64,000 nucleotides of DNA from contig JAMPDF010000002.1 of the NCBI GenBank assembly GCA_023665755.1, positions 244,010-308,009 on the forward strand, given 5' to 3'. Position numbers and translations under genes: made by a program. Of this stretch, positions 57,624 through 64,000 are shown in pieces. The stretch's first letter is position 1. Every line of letters begins with the position of its first letter. This stretch comes from Prevotella sp. (GTDB lineage: Bacteria; Bacillota_I; Bacilli_A; ML615J-28; CAG-313). The notes below the pieces were generated by a model. That model was not told where the DNA came from. It made no database searches and saw only the letters and a program-made list of their open reading frames with translations.

Positions 57624-57649
57624 ATGTGTCGATTTACCTTTTTCTTTTT
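57618..57649 (+). terminator. Intrinsic terminator after the Nudix gene
   Basis: AGGTAAAT (57618-57625) pairs with ATTTACCT (57632-57639), followed by T-runs. The stop codon of the Nudix gene is in the left arm. Confidence 0.85.
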
Positions 57650-57706
57650 GACGAAGTTGAACATATTTCATCCATCTTTTGCATATATTGCATTGGAAGT
57701 GATGCT

Positions 57707-58483
57707 ATGGAGTATACAGCAATCTTTGAAGGTGGAGGTATCAAAGGGTTGGCTTATGTAGGTGCCATTTGTGCCTTAGAAGAAGAAGGATTTGTCTGTA
57801 AAAAAGCAGCGGGTACAAGCATTGGAGCTATTTTTGCAGGACTACTTGTTGCGGGATATACAGGAAAAGAAATGACCTATTTAATGCAAAAACTAACATT
57901 TTCTAAATTATTGTATCAAAATAAAGCCAAACTGAAATCTATTTTCCAAGATAAAGGTTTATATTCTAGTTATATGATAGAATCTTATTTAGATTATCTA
58001 TTAATGCAAAAGCGAGTACGTTACCTTTCTGATTTAACCTATCAACAAAAAGAACTTAAAATTACCAGTTATGATATGACGAAAAAGAAATCTATTGTTT
58101 TACCTGATGCATTGCCCCTGTATGGTTATTTTACATCATCTTTTCCACTAGCGCGTATGATCACGTATAGCATATTATTTCCAGGATTTTTTCAACCCCT
58201 AAAATTAGGAGATTCATTTTTGGTTGATGGGGGGGTATCCAATAATTTTCCTTGTCATGTATTTTCTTACCAAGAAGATGAACTTGTCATTGGTTTTCGC
58301 ATTTTAAAAAAAGAATACAAAGAATGTCCTTCTAACATTCATTTAATTTCAATTGACACCAAAAGTATCAAAACACTAGATTTTAAAGTTACAGAAGCAG
58401 AAAAAATGAAATTGTTTCAAGCAGGTTATTGGGCCACTAAACAAGAAATCAAGCGAATAAAAGCAAAACGCCTTTTGGATTAA
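57707..58483 (+). CDS. Patatin-like phospholipase
   Basis: 258 residues starting at ATG 57707 with GGAAGTGAT upstream; a longer reading frame would begin inside the preceding terminator and is rejected. Oxyanion loop GGGIKGLAYVGA, nucleophile elbow G-T-S38-I-G and the catalytic aspartate of D174-G-G (LVDGGVSNNFP) complete the Ser-Asp dyad. Cytoplasmic lipid acyl hydrolase. Own promoter is not obvious. Confidence 0.92.
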   Translation: MEYTAIFEGGGIKGLAYVGAICALEEEGFVCKKAAGTSIGAIFAGLLVAGYTGKEMTYLMQKLTFSKLLYQNKAKLKSIFQDKGLYSSYMIESYLDYLLMQKRVRYLSDLTYQQKELKITSYDMTKKKSIVLPDALPLYGYFTSSFPLARMITYSILFPGFFQPLKLGDSFLVDGGVSNNFPCHVFSYQEDELVIGFRILKKEYKECPSNIHLISIDTKSIKTLDFKVTEAEKMKLFQAGYWATKQEIKRIKAKRLLD

Positions 58484-58496
58484 GGTGTTTTTTTTC
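58466..58496 (+). terminator. Intrinsic terminator after the patatin gene
   Basis: AACGCCTT (58467-58474) pairs with AAGGTGTT (58482-58489), then T-run. The left arm lies inside the last codons of the gene. Confidence 0.85.
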
Positions 58497-58519
58497 TTTT
58501 CTAAATGAATAAAATATGA

Positions 58520-58525
58520 TATAAT
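58520..58525 (+). promoter_or_regulatory. Extended -10 for the HAD phosphatase gene
   Basis: TATAAT preceded by TGA; -35 at 58497-58502 is a poor match. Confidence 0.5.
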
Positions 58526-58542
58526 GTATAAGGTGAGAAAAA

Positions 58543-59343
58543 ATGATACGATTAATTGCACTCGATTTAGATGATACTTTACTTCGTCAAGATAAAACTA
58601 TATCATTGGAAAATCAAAAAGCGATTGCTTTAGCGAAATCGCAGGGGATAAAGATTGTCATTGCGAGTGGTAGACCCCTTTTTCGAATAAACCCTATTTT
58701 AGAAAGCCTTGATTTGATGGAAGATGAAAATTATATCATTGCGCTCAATGGAGGATTGATTGCAACAACGCATCAAAAAATCCTATATCAAAAGCAGTTG
58801 ATGCCTCAAGATATTCAGTGTATTATGCGTGAATTGTTAGATCGTCACCTTTCTTTTATGATGTATCAAGACGATCAAATTTACACAAATCAACTGGATG
58901 CAACTTTGCGCCAATTGCCGATTTTTCAAGGCGTTATGCTAAAAGAACAATCTATAGCTTACTTGCAACACGTAGGTTATGCTAGTAAAATCATTATAGT
59001 AGACACCAAAGTACAATTAGATAGTCATCAGCCTAAATTGGTAGAAGCACTATCAAGTTATACAGTTGTTCGAACGACGCCTTATTTTTTAGAAATTTTG
59101 CCTAATCATGTCAATAAAGGTACTGCGCTTGAATTTCTTGCGACACATTTGCATATCTTACCTCAAGAAATGATGGCTATCGGTGATGCAGAAAATGACA
59201 TCTCGATGTTGAAAAGGGTGGGAATAGGCGTTGCGATGGCAAATGCAACTGAAGAAGTCAAACAAGCAGCACGCTTCATTACGTTATCTTGTGAAGAAGA
59301 TGGGGTAGCCTATGCTATTCAAAATATCAGTTTAAAGCGTTAG
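58543..59343 (+). CDS. Cof-type HAD hydrolase
   Basis: 266 residues. HAD motif I LDLDDTLL with nucleophile D8 and D10, motif II VIASGRP, a C2-type cap (about 85-190), motif III lysine in NHVNKGTAL and motif IV AIGDAENDISML. Phosphatases of this group act on sugar phosphates, pyridoxal phosphate or flavins; substrate unknown. May lead the four-gene unit that follows 36 bases later. Confidence 0.92.
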   Translation: MIRLIALDLDDTLLRQDKTISLENQKAIALAKSQGIKIVIASGRPLFRINPILESLDLMEDENYIIALNGGLIATTHQKILYQKQLMPQDIQCIMRELLDRHLSFMMYQDDQIYTNQLDATLRQLPIFQGVMLKEQSIAYLQHVGYASKIIIVDTKVQLDSHQPKLVEALSSYTVVRTTPYFLEILPNHVNKGTALEFLATHLHILPQEMMAIGDAENDISMLKRVGIGVAMANATEEVKQAARFITLSCEEDGVAYAIQNISLKR

Positions 59344-59379
59344 AAAATGCAAAATCAATAATAAAAGGAGGAAGGTATT

Positions 59380-60036
59380 ATGCGTTCAATATGTATGGTG
59401 ATTCTTATGTTAGGAATCGCAATTTTATGTACAAGTTGTCAAAAACAACAATCATCATATCTACAAGTCATACCACAAAAATCAACCGACATTATCCAAT
59501 TGACCCTTCATTCTTATGATGGAAAATCAGAATGTAAAAACTTTATTCAAGCTTATGGACATACATTTTTAGAAATGACCAATTTAACAGACTATCCGAT
59601 AGAAGTGTATCAATACCAAGTAGATCCTCATGCTTCGGTTACATTCAGTTGGTGGGCAGTAGACCGACATATGGGGATATGGTTTAATCTAGAACCTTGG
59701 TATATTGATTTATATCATCGTTATGAAACAAGATCATCAGTGAGTATTTATATTGATGAAAATGATTTAATAACAATCAGTAAATATATGAAAGAAAATG
59801 ATCGATATAGTCCATTTGATAATTGTAGCAAAATGTCATTAACCTGTTTTAATTTAGTTGCAGAACAACAAGAAAAGATTCCAGTGCCTTTGATTACTAC
59901 ACCCAATTATGTGGTAAGTCAGTTGAAGCAATTTGACGAATGTGAATTAGCTAAACCGATTGCTTTGTATGGAGAGATTGGTTATCAGGCAAACACAGGG
60001 TTTCAATTCTATCATATGGAGGAACATGGAAAATGA
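59380..60036 (+). CDS. Lipoprotein of unknown function
   Basis: 218 residues. Signal with lipobox AILCTSC, cysteine near residue 21. The mature part is beta-rich with many tyrosines and tryptophans (SWWAVDRHMGIWFNLEPW, VSIYIDEND). I do not recognise a family. AAAGGAGG precedes the ATG. Shares ATGA with the next gene, so it begins a tightly coupled unit of a lipoprotein, a two-helix protein, a zincin-like membrane protein and a membrane Nudix-like protein. Confidence 0.7.
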   Translation: MRSICMVILMLGIAILCTSCQKQQSSYLQVIPQKSTDIIQLTLHSYDGKSECKNFIQAYGHTFLEMTNLTDYPIEVYQYQVDPHASVTFSWWAVDRHMGIWFNLEPWYIDLYHRYETRSSVSIYIDENDLITISKYMKENDRYSPFDNCSKMSLTCFNLVAEQQEKIPVPLITTPNYVVSQLKQFDECELAKPIALYGEIGYQANTGFQFYHMEEHGK

Positions 60037-60266
60037 GAAAACTAGGGAATATCATATTCAGTATAATAGGACTCATCTTACTATATTTAGTAATCGGAAA
60101 TGTGTACCGAGGGATAACAGGGGTGACTCTAATTGGAAAAAACCGGGCTCATTTTTTAGGATATTATATGATTGCTAGTGCATATTTTGTTTTACTAGTT
60201 ATTGTAATTGTCTTGCTTGTTCTTGTCAACAGGAAAAGGAGAAAAAAGAATGAAAGAAAATCTTGA
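60033..60266 (+). CDS. Small two-helix membrane protein
   Basis: 77 residues: two hydrophobic helices (about 5-25 and 42-65) and a strongly basic tail (NRKRRKKNERKS) that should face the cytoplasm. No family recognised. Overlaps both neighbours (4 bases with the lipoprotein, 17 with the next gene), which argues it is real. Could be an assembly partner for the adjacent membrane proteins. Confidence 0.65.
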   Translation: MRKLGNIIFSIIGLILLYLVIGNVYRGITGVTLIGKNRAHFLGYYMIASAYFVLLVIVIVLLVLVNRKRRKKNERKS

Positions 60267-60900
60267 AAAACATCGAAATTATGAACTCACTTTGCCAGAA
60301 GGGTATCAAGAAGATAAAATCATAGATGCTAAGCATATCCCTACCGCAATTATGTTGAATGTTGTTGCGTTTATTTTATTTCTTCTTGTTTTAGGAATAG
60401 GATTCGTGATTTTATATATTACTCTTTTTTCAAAACATACCATTAAAATGGAAGTAGCATCAACCGATATATGGGTTCTTTTGGGAATGTTAGTGGGAAT
60501 GTTTTTGTATATCGTTTCACATGAACTTGTTCATGGTTTGTGCTATAAATTATTGACCAAACAAAAATTAACCTTTGGTCTTACGCTGAGTTGTGCTTTC
60601 TGTGGGGTACCACAAGTATATACGTATAAAAAATGTGCGTTGATTACGATTTTAGCTCCATTTGTTGTATTTCATTTTGTGTTTATCTTACCAATGTTTT
60701 GGGTGACATCCCCCATCCTTTTGATTAGTTTATTGATACTAGAAGCACTTCATTTTTCGGGATGCATTGGGGATTTATATTGTGCTAGTTTGATTTTGTT
60801 CAAATACAAAGGAAAAGCGGTCCTAGTTAATGATACTGGTCCAAAGCAAACTTTTTATGTGCCTATCTCATCACCTCAAACATCAGATGAGGTGATATGA
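60250..60900 (+). CDS. DUF3267-like putative membrane zinc metalloprotease
   Basis: 216 residues from ATG 60250 (AAAGGAG upstream). About four transmembrane helices. The zincin motif H-E-L-V-H is in the third hydrophobic region (IVSHELVHGLCYKLL), as in DUF3267 proteins, which are predicted membrane peptidases. A further conserved-looking aspartate region is SGCIGDLYCASLILF. Substrate unknown; the neighbouring lipoprotein or two-helix protein are candidates. Confidence 0.8.
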   Translation: MKENLEKHRNYELTLPEGYQEDKIIDAKHIPTAIMLNVVAFILFLLVLGIGFVILYITLFSKHTIKMEVASTDIWVLLGMLVGMFLYIVSHELVHGLCYKLLTKQKLTFGLTLSCAFCGVPQVYTYKKCALITILAPFVVFHFVFILPMFWVTSPILLISLLILEALHFSGCIGDLYCASLILFKYKGKAVLVNDTGPKQTFYVPISSPQTSDEVI

Positions 60901-62594
60901 TGAAAATTGTGTTTTATATCAAAAATGAACGATTACAACATTATGATGAGGTCGGAATTTATTTGCTATCTGCTACTTATCAATATCAAAGTTCTAAGTT
61001 AGAAAAACAAATGCAACAGATTCTAGGTGTATCGGAAGCACATATTAATGGTAGTAAAGATATTATCAATGAAAATTTACGTGCCTTTGATGCAGTATAT
61101 CATGCCATAGATCAAAAGATGAGTATCCAACAATTTAAGTGTATGGCATATCACCAAAAGCAAGATATCTTATTTTATTTGGTCCAAATCAAAGGAGCTA
61201 CTACAGATCAAACATTCACTCATTTAGAACGATTATCAGATAAAGATGTATTGTATCAACAAACCAAAAAAGTAATCAATCAATATCGTCATAAATTGAG
61301 AAAAAGTAAGCAGGATGCCGTTTGGATGGCATGGAAAGCAGAAAATAGTGTTAAATATTATATTGACCGAAGTTTAGATATTGTTGCTTTATTGTTATCC
61401 TTTTCAATAGCAATAGCTAAGGATAATGTTTTATCGGTTATTATTTGCCTTTCTATTGCTGTACTAGTTGTCGGGCTATTGAGACTCTCTATCACTCATC
61501 TTGAAAAAAAACGACAATTTCAAAAAATGTGTGATCAAGTAACTTCCGTAGAAGGTAAGTCGAAACAAGAGATCATTGATGCTGTTTTGAGTCATCCTAC
61601 TGCCAAGTACAAGGATTTTATTCCTATGTATTTTACTTATGCGAATCAAGATTCAGAAATATTTTTATATAGCAATCAAGTAAATAAGTATCTTGTGGCG
61701 AATGCATCAAAGATAGCTGTGCAATACCAAAAGTCAAAACAGGTGCTTTCTAAAGACTCAAGGCGAGCGATTGCCTATGTTGTTTCTGATAAATTATCGC
61801 AGGATAAAAGTATTTTTAATGGAAAATTAATAGGAATAGATACAGATCTTTGCTTTGAAACAATAGATGGTGTAGTAGTAAAACCAGTGCGCTATCATGC
61901 TTATGTGTCAACAGATGAGATGATTTTTAAAAATATGATGATTTCGAGTGATCCTAATTATTATTTAGCAGGACATAAATTATCTTTAAATCCAGTAACG
62001 GGTGGATTTAAAGATATAGAACATAGTTCATTAACGAATTTAATAGGTGTGAATTTAATTGTGGAAGTCATAGCTGAGGATAAACACTATTTGATTTTAC
62101 AACGACAAAGTATGTATAATGATGTCAATGGGAATCGCTTTGTACCGAGTGCATCAGGCTCCTTGGATAGTAGAGACTATCACACTTTTCAAAAGCATAA
62201 AGATAACGACTTCCAGACATTACTACAATATGGAATGTATCGTGAATTACAAGAAGAATGCTATATTGATGCTAATCGATATGAAGATACCTATTTTCAA
62301 TTGCTTGGGTGTGCTAGATTGATGAGTAAAGCAGGCAAACCAGATTTTTTCGGGAAATTAGAAATCAAATTAACGAGCATAACTCAATTAGAAGAAATGC
62401 TACAAAATTATGATACTCAGCAAAATGAGTTTGTAGGTAGAAAAAAGGAATTAGAATCCAATCAAATGGTCATTGTCGATAAAGAGAGTTTTTTAAAACC
62501 AGTGAAACAAAAGAACGATGCAGTAGATCATGTTTTATCTCCACAATTGCGTTATGTGAAATATTTGCTTCAAGAAGAAAGTAAAAAAGCATAA
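60897..62594 (+). CDS. Two-helix membrane protein with C-terminal Nudix-like domain
   Basis: 565 residues, not recognised as a whole. An N-terminal soluble region (about 1-150) has alternating strands and helices; two transmembrane helices lie at about 158-200; a linker follows; the C-terminal part (about 370-520) resembles a Nudix fold, with IGVNLIVEVIAEDKHYLILQR as the opening strands and R449-E-L-Q-E-E454 at the Nudix helix. The box is atypical: the glycine after EE is tyrosine and the segment before the helix carries an insertion. ATG overlaps the DUF3267 stop. May sense or cleave a nucleotide. Confidence 0.62.
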   Translation: MMKIVFYIKNERLQHYDEVGIYLLSATYQYQSSKLEKQMQQILGVSEAHINGSKDIINENLRAFDAVYHAIDQKMSIQQFKCMAYHQKQDILFYLVQIKGATTDQTFTHLERLSDKDVLYQQTKKVINQYRHKLRKSKQDAVWMAWKAENSVKYYIDRSLDIVALLLSFSIAIAKDNVLSVIICLSIAVLVVGLLRLSITHLEKKRQFQKMCDQVTSVEGKSKQEIIDAVLSHPTAKYKDFIPMYFTYANQDSEIFLYSNQVNKYLVANASKIAVQYQKSKQVLSKDSRRAIAYVVSDKLSQDKSIFNGKLIGIDTDLCFETIDGVVVKPVRYHAYVSTDEMIFKNMMISSDPNYYLAGHKLSLNPVTGGFKDIEHSSLTNLIGVNLIVEVIAEDKHYLILQRQSMYNDVNGNRFVPSASGSLDSRDYHTFQKHKDNDFQTLLQYGMYRELQEECYIDANRYEDTYFQLLGCARLMSKAGKPDFFGKLEIKLTSITQLEEMLQNYDTQQNEFVGRKKELESNQMVIVDKESFLKPVKQKNDAVDHVLSPQLRYVKYLLQEESKKA

Positions 62595-62596
62595 TG

Positions 62597-62625
62597 ATGA
62601 CAAAAAAATAAAAATATGATATAAT
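62597..62625 (+). promoter_or_regulatory. Sigma-A promoter for rpsF-ssb-rpsR
   Basis: ATGACA (62597-62602), spacer 17, TATAAT (62620-62625) preceded by TGA. Confidence 0.7.
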
Positions 62626-62660
62626 AAGGAAGCATGAATATATAAGAAATATTCTGCCTT

Positions 62661-62700
62661 GCTTTGCATAGGTTGCAAAGCCGTTAGACCAAAAGGAGGT
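62661..62700 (+). promoter_or_regulatory. S6:S18-binding leader element
   Basis: GCTTTGCA (62661-62668) and TGCAAAGC (62674-62681) form an 8-bp hairpin with loop TAGGT, followed by CCG (62681-62683) and the AAAGGAGGT Shine-Dalgarno. This matches the known rpsF leader motif with a conserved CCG that mimics the 16S rRNA site of the S6:S18 complex and gives autoregulation. Confidence 0.75.
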
Positions 62701-62708
62701 GCAAAAGA

Positions 62709-62990
62709 ATGAAAAAATACGAAGTTATGTATATCATTCGCCCAAACGTTGATGAAGAAGCAAGAAAAGCTTTAATCGAAGAAGTAAATGCATTATTTAC
62801 TACAAAAGCTTCTACTGTAGACAACGTGAATGAATGGGGTATGAAAGAATTAGCTTACGAAATCAAAGGCGAAACAAAAGGATATTATGTTTTATTGAAT
62901 GTAAATGCAACACCTGAAGCCGTAAAAGAATTCGAACGTGTAGCTAACATTAAAGAAAACATTATTCGTTACATTACTGTAGCTGAATAG
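62709..62990 (+). CDS. rpsF: 30S ribosomal protein S6
   Basis: 93 residues, standard. MKKYEVMYIIRPNVDEEARK starts the ferredoxin-like fold, with NEWGMKELAYEIKGETKGYYVL and ENIIRYITV. It binds S18 on the platform of the small subunit. First gene of the rpsF-ssb-rpsR operon. Confidence 0.98.
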   Translation: MKKYEVMYIIRPNVDEEARKALIEEVNALFTTKASTVDNVNEWGMKELAYEIKGETKGYYVLLNVNATPEAVKEFERVANIKENIIRYITVAE

Positions 62991-62998
62991 GAGGCATT

Positions 62999-63517
62999 AT
63001 GAACCGAGTTATTTTAGTAGGGAGAATTACAAGAGACCCTGAACTGAGAACATCACCTAATAATGTTTCTTTTACCGCTTTTTCGATTGCGGTAAACCGA
63101 TTGGCTGCCTCTCCATCTGGAGAAAGAGAAGCTGATTTTATCAATTGCGTTGCTTTCAATAAGCAAGCAGAAAATTTATGTCGTTTTATCAAAAAAGGTG
63201 GACAAATAGGTGTAGAGGGAAAACTACAAACTAGAAGATATACTGCTCAAGATGGTTCAAATCGTGTTGCAACAGAAGTCATTTGTGACAATATTCACTT
63301 TTTAGAACCAAAATCAAGTAGTGGACAAGCTGGCGGTTATAGTGATTATTCATCTTATGAAACATCATATATGCAATCACCACAACCTCAACCTCAAATA
63401 AATGCACAACCTCAATCAAAGCCAAGTTTTTACCAAGAACAAAAGAAACCAGTTCAAGATCAATATGATGAAGTAAAAACACAATTTGATATTTCTGATG
63501 ACGACTTACCATTTTAG
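62999..63517 (+). CDS. ssb: Single-stranded DNA-binding protein
   Basis: 172 residues. OB-fold (about 1-110) beginning MNRVILVGRITRDPELRTSP, then a glutamine/serine-rich linker and the acidic tip DDDLPF that docks partner proteins. Its place between rpsF and rpsR is the conserved Bacillota order. GGAGG precedes the ATG. Confidence 0.98.
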   Translation: MNRVILVGRITRDPELRTSPNNVSFTAFSIAVNRLAASPSGEREADFINCVAFNKQAENLCRFIKKGGQIGVEGKLQTRRYTAQDGSNRVATEVICDNIHFLEPKSSSGQAGGYSDYSSYETSYMQSPQPQPQINAQPQSKPSFYQEQKKPVQDQYDEVKTQFDISDDDLPF

Positions 63518-63529
63518 GAGGAATGAAAT

Positions 63530-63751
63530 ATGGCAAATTTTAAAAGACGTAAAAAAACTTGTTATTTCACTGATAATAAAGTTAAGAAAATTGACTGGAA
63601 AGATGCTGACTTATTAAAGAGATTTATTTCTGATCGTGGAAAAATCTTACCTCGTCGTATCACAGGTACAAAAGCAATTTATCAAAGAGAATTAGCAGTA
63701 GCAATTAAACGTGCTCGTCATATGGGTTTATTACCATTCGTAAAAGAATAG
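63530..63751 (+). CDS. rpsR: 30S ribosomal protein S18
   Basis: 73 residues, basic, with DWKDADLLKRFISDRGKILPRR and ARHMGLLPF, all standard. The N-terminal KKTCYF retains one cysteine. GGAGG precedes the ATG. Last gene of the operon. Confidence 0.98.
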   Translation: MANFKRRKKTCYFTDNKVKKIDWKDADLLKRFISDRGKILPRRITGTKAIYQRELAVAIKRARHMGLLPFVKE

Positions 63752-63772
63752 ATAATCCAAAACAATTCAAAG

Positions 63773-63803
63773 TCCTTGGACATTATGTTCAGGGATTTTT
63801 TTT
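63773..63803 (+). terminator. Intrinsic terminator of rpsF-ssb-rpsR
   Basis: TCCTTGGAC (63773-63781) pairs with GTTCAGGGA (63787-63795), 9 bp with two G-U pairs, followed by T8. Confidence 0.88.
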
Positions 63804-63823
63804 GATGCTATTTGCAATAAAAT

Positions 63824-63866
63824 TTAAGAAATCCTTAAAGATTTTCTAACTTAAAAATGGTATAAT
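63824..63866 (+). promoter_or_regulatory. Promoter with 11-base-spaced direct repeats for the response regulator
   Basis: TATAAT (63861-63866) preceded by TGG, weak -35. Upstream are TTAAGA (63824), TTAAAG (63835) and CTAACT (63846), spaced exactly 11 bases, the helical-turn spacing of OmpR/PhoB-type sites; autoregulation is plausible. Confidence 0.5.
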
Positions 63867-63885
63867 ATATATGTGGAGGTGTTGT

Positions 63886-64000
63886 ATGAAATACAGTTGT
63901 TTGATTGTTGATGATGAAAAAGTGCTTGCCGATAGCACGGCGGAATACTTTAATCTATTTGGTGTATCTGCCACTGCTGTATATAGTGTAGAAGAATGCA
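63886..64000 (+). CDS. Response regulator, receiver domain (3' truncated by the window)
   Basis: Only the first 38 codons are visible: MKYSCLIVDDEKVLADSTAEYF and on. The strand ending in VDDE supplies the acidic pair of a receiver domain, followed by the first helix; the phosphorylated aspartate lies beyond the window. GTGGAGGTG precedes the ATG. A histidine kinase gene probably follows outside the window. Confidence 0.85.
   Translation, partial: MKYSCLIVDDEKVLADSTAEYFNLFGVSATAVYSVEEC

Noticed and set aside
57626..57706. Longer N-terminus for the patatin protein
   Set aside because: It would start inside the preceding terminator loop; the patatin domain begins at the ATG 57707.
59380..62594. 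Complete nucleotide-signalling defence system
   Set aside because: No CD-NTase, TIR, SLOG or nuclease partner is encoded nearby, so only the unexplained operon is reported, not a named defence system.
1..64000. CRISPR array, tRNA or rRNA genes, insertion sequences, prophage
   Set aside because: No regularly spaced direct repeats, no tRNA-like cloverleaf or rRNA sequence, no transposase, integrase or phage structural gene was recognised on either strand.

Overview
The window is AT-rich chromosomal DNA packed with short-spaced genes, mostly on the + strand. It reads as a low-GC Gram-positive (Bacillota). The evidence is the murC - ccpA-like - tyrS neighbourhood with a tyrosyl T-box, comEA-comEC-rpsT-holA, and many short intrinsic terminators. 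The organism is probably an endospore former: it has a small acid-soluble spore protein of the SspI type with a sigma-G-like promoter, and a CotY/CotZ-type coat protein. It probably lives anaerobically: it has PerR plus rubrerythrin, an FprA-type flavodiiron protein, and a ferredoxin-thioredoxin reductase catalytic subunit beside thioredoxin. An Erysipelotrichia/Turicibacter-like anaerobe would fit, but I cannot fix the taxon from sequence alone. I see no rRNA, tRNA, CRISPR array, prophage or insertion sequence.

Layout. 1-5.1 kb: tail of a methyltransferase-like gene, rplS with a leader, a MATE exporter behind a terminator-containing leader, a lipoprotein and murC. 5.1-13.3 kb: LacI/CcpA-type regulator, T-box, tyrS, then a compact run of serine hydrolase, PIG-L deacetylase, a 1073-residue GH10-like surface protein, thioredoxin and FTR-beta. 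13.3-22.7 kb: two CNNM/CorC-type membrane proteins, a large lipoprotein carrying six helical repeats and a GH18 domain, two small proteins, and an ArsR-regulated heavy-metal P-type ATPase unit with a separate HMA chaperone. 22.8-28.1 kb: comEA, comEC, rpsT, holA (minus), perR-rubrerythrin with a near-perfect operator. 28.2-36.8 kb: a Dlt-like four-gene operon in the order adenylase, carrier protein, MBOAT, SGNH; then coaX, a small unknown gene, malQ and a serine hydrolase. 36.8-44.2 kb: ABC exporter, DUF308-like protein, ABC ATPase/FtsX-type permease, flavodiiron protein, udk (minus). 44.3-51 kb: an envelope/polysaccharide set made of an amidase, a short-chain epimerase, a 1076-residue lipoprotein with five InlB-like repeats and a GH10-like domain, and an SGNH hydrolase. 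51.1-58.5 kb: ECF S-component, ZIP transporter whose start lies inside a 19-bp hairpin, coat protein, EIIB-like protein, sspI, pepV, trmB, DJ-1, MazG-like, Nudix, patatin. 58.5-64 kb: HAD phosphatase, a four-gene unit of unknown function ending in a membrane-anchored Nudix-like protein, then rpsF-ssb-rpsR with an S6:S18-type leader, and the first codons of a response regulator.

Themes. The cell surface dominates: three large secreted glycosidase-like proteins, two sugar-ester or deacylase enzymes, an amidase and an O-acyl-ester (Dlt-like) operon. Control is largely by RNA: T-box, S6:S18 leader, probable L19 leader, a terminator between promoter and MATE gene, and the hairpin at the ZIP start. 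The least explained parts are the membrane-Nudix operon (59.4-62.6 kb), the Dlt-like operon with non-standard order, the EIIB-like protein lacking its phosphocysteine, and the hairpin across the ZIP start codon.
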